From NCBI GenBank assembly GCA_027013765.1, contig JALWGG010000292.1, positions 1 to 6,053 of the forward strand: DNA of 6,053 bases, read 5' to 3'. Positions within the stretch are counted from its first letter, which is position 1. Every line of letters begins with the position of its first letter. The translations under genes were made by a program, and so were the position numbers. The notes below the pieces were generated by a model. That model ran no database searches and was not told where the DNA came from. It worked only from the letters and a program-made list of their open reading frames with translations. Of this stretch, positions 5,576 through 6,053 are shown one piece after another. The stretch comes from Acidilobaceae archaeon. GTDB taxonomy: Archaea; Thermoproteota; Thermoprotei_A; Sulfolobales; Acidilobaceae.

Positions 5576-5749
5576 ATGGGAGAAGCAGTGGCAACCAAGA
5601 AGATAACCGTGGAGGTTGAGGTGCCCGAAGGGGTTGGGGAGGATAGCCTGGAGAGGCTTATAGAGGACCTTAGGAAGGGCGTGCCGCTCGGAGTGAAGAA
5701 GGGGGAGATGAGGAGGAGCAGGATATATGAGAAGAGGGCTAGACACTAA
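5576..5749 (+). CDS. VapB-like antitoxin of toxin-antitoxin module 2 (57 aa)
   Basis: ATG 5576 to TAA 5747-5749 codes for 57 aa. The N-terminus, VATKKITVEVEVPEGVGEDS, is nearly the same as that of the first antitoxin; GTG 5588 would be a possible shorter start. The C-terminus (GVPLGVKKGEMRRSRIYEKR, ending ARH) is short, basic and unlike that of the first antitoxin, as expected if it recognises a different toxin. The stop lies 23 bp inside the toxin reading frame that begins at ATG 5727. A TATA box 26 bp upstream indicates leaderless transcription. Small size, overlap with a VapC gene and similarity to the first antitoxin together make the VapB-type role likely; the DNA-binding fold is not certain from sequence. 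Confidence 0.8.
   Translation: MGEAVATKKITVEVEVPEGVGEDSLERLIEDLRKGVPLGVKKGEMRRSRIYEKRARH
5711..5722 (+). promoter_or_regulatory. Ribosome binding site of the second toxin gene
   Basis: The purine run AGGAGGAGCAGG lies within the antitoxin coding sequence and ends 4 nt before ATG 5727; its GGAGG core is about 10 nt from that start. It supports the overlapping start of the toxin and translational coupling of the pair. Confidence 0.55.
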
Positions 5750-6053
5750 TATATTAATTTATGCGCTAGACTCAGAGGCCGGAGAGAAACACAACATAGC
5801 AGTTGGGATAGTTGAGGATATGCTGAAGAACCCAGAGGATTATACAGTAGCGGCGCAGGTGCTCGCAGAGACGTTGTATGTGGTCAAGAGGAAGAGGGTA
5901 GGGGAGCACCTAGCAACCAGGCTAGTACTGGCCATAGTCCAGAGGGTCCCGATCGTATCATACACGAGCGTGGAAGTCCTACAATCGCTAAACTCACCGG
6001 CGAGGCACTTCTGGGATAGACTACTAGCTTATACCTACAGGAATAATGGTGTA
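5727..6053 (+). CDS. vapC: VapC-type PIN-domain toxin of module 2 (3' end outside window)
   Basis: The frame starts at ATG 5727 and is open to the right edge, giving 109 residues of a family that usually has 130-150. It begins MRRGLDTNILIYALDSE, with the first catalytic Asp6 in the hallmark DTN. The second acid is Glu48 in AAQVLAETLY, the third Asp97 in HFWDRLLAYT. The fourth (normally a TxD after the next strand) would lie beyond the window. PIN toxins are Mg-dependent RNases that cut tRNA or rRNA and are neutralised by the cognate VapB. The start overlaps the antitoxin by 23 bp and has an AGGAGGAG ribosome site. ATG 5727 is the only standard start that keeps DTN near the N-terminus. Unlike the neighbouring broken toxin, this frame has no lesions. 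The two PIN domains differ clearly in sequence (IYALDSEAGEKH versus IISALLTPGRVRR). Confidence 0.88.
   Translation, partial: MRRGLDTNILIYALDSEAGEKHNIAVGIVEDMLKNPEDYTVAAQVLAETLYVVKRKRVGEHLATRLVLAIVQRVPIVSYTSVEVLQSLNSPARHFWDRLLAYTYRNNGV

Noticed and set aside
5125..5598. 157-aa open frame on the minus strand across the toxin pseudogene
   Set aside because: Its protein is Ser/Leu/Ile-rich low-quality sequence antisense to clear PIN homology, with no good ribosome site; it is a by-product of the opposite-strand codon use.

Overview
The window looks like chromosomal DNA of a hyperthermophilic crenarchaeote (Thermoprotei, perhaps a Desulfurococcales- or Thermoproteales-type organism; I cannot name a genus). 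The reasons are: arginine is coded almost entirely by AGG, isoleucine is often ATA and leucine often CTA; GTG and TTG starts are frequent; promoters are short TATA boxes about 26 bp upstream of start codons (some genes look leaderless); and the gene content is archaeal (FCF1-like PIN protein, SurE, MBL hydrolase with winged helix, VapBC pairs).

Left part (1-2288): the 3' end of a PIN-domain protein of the FCF1/UTP24-like kind runs off the left edge. A large AidB-like acyl-CoA dehydrogenase follows, with its catalytic glutamate intact. Then comes a 100-residue, tryptophan-rich orphan protein with a clean TATA box and a GGTGA ribosome binding site that together favour an internal TTG start.

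Middle (2337-4725): a two-CBS-domain protein on the minus strand converges on the orphan gene and diverges from surE. The 175-bp divergent spacer holds several TATA-like elements and a perfect 7+1+7 palindrome. SurE (5'/3'-nucleotidase) is followed 48 bp later by an MBL-fold hydrolase with a C-terminal winged helix (LACTB2-like). These are housekeeping genes without an obvious shared pathway.

Right part (4726-6053): two tandem toxin-antitoxin modules. The first has an intact antitoxin gene, but its PIN toxin gene is broken by a frameshift and by an in-frame TGA. The second, starting 24 bp after it, has a 57-residue antitoxin and an overlapping intact VapC toxin that runs off the right edge. 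The two antitoxins share a recognisable N-terminal half, about 80 percent identical in DNA over 54 bases, while their C-termini and partner PIN toxins differ. This suggests a modular, evolving TA locus in which one toxin has died and its antitoxin has been left behind.

The window therefore carries PIN domains at both ends (three in total). I found no tRNA, rRNA, CRISPR array, insertion sequence or integrase, and no clearly new multi-gene system. The most interesting material is the decaying/intact TA pair, the orphan protein, and the start and promoter architecture.
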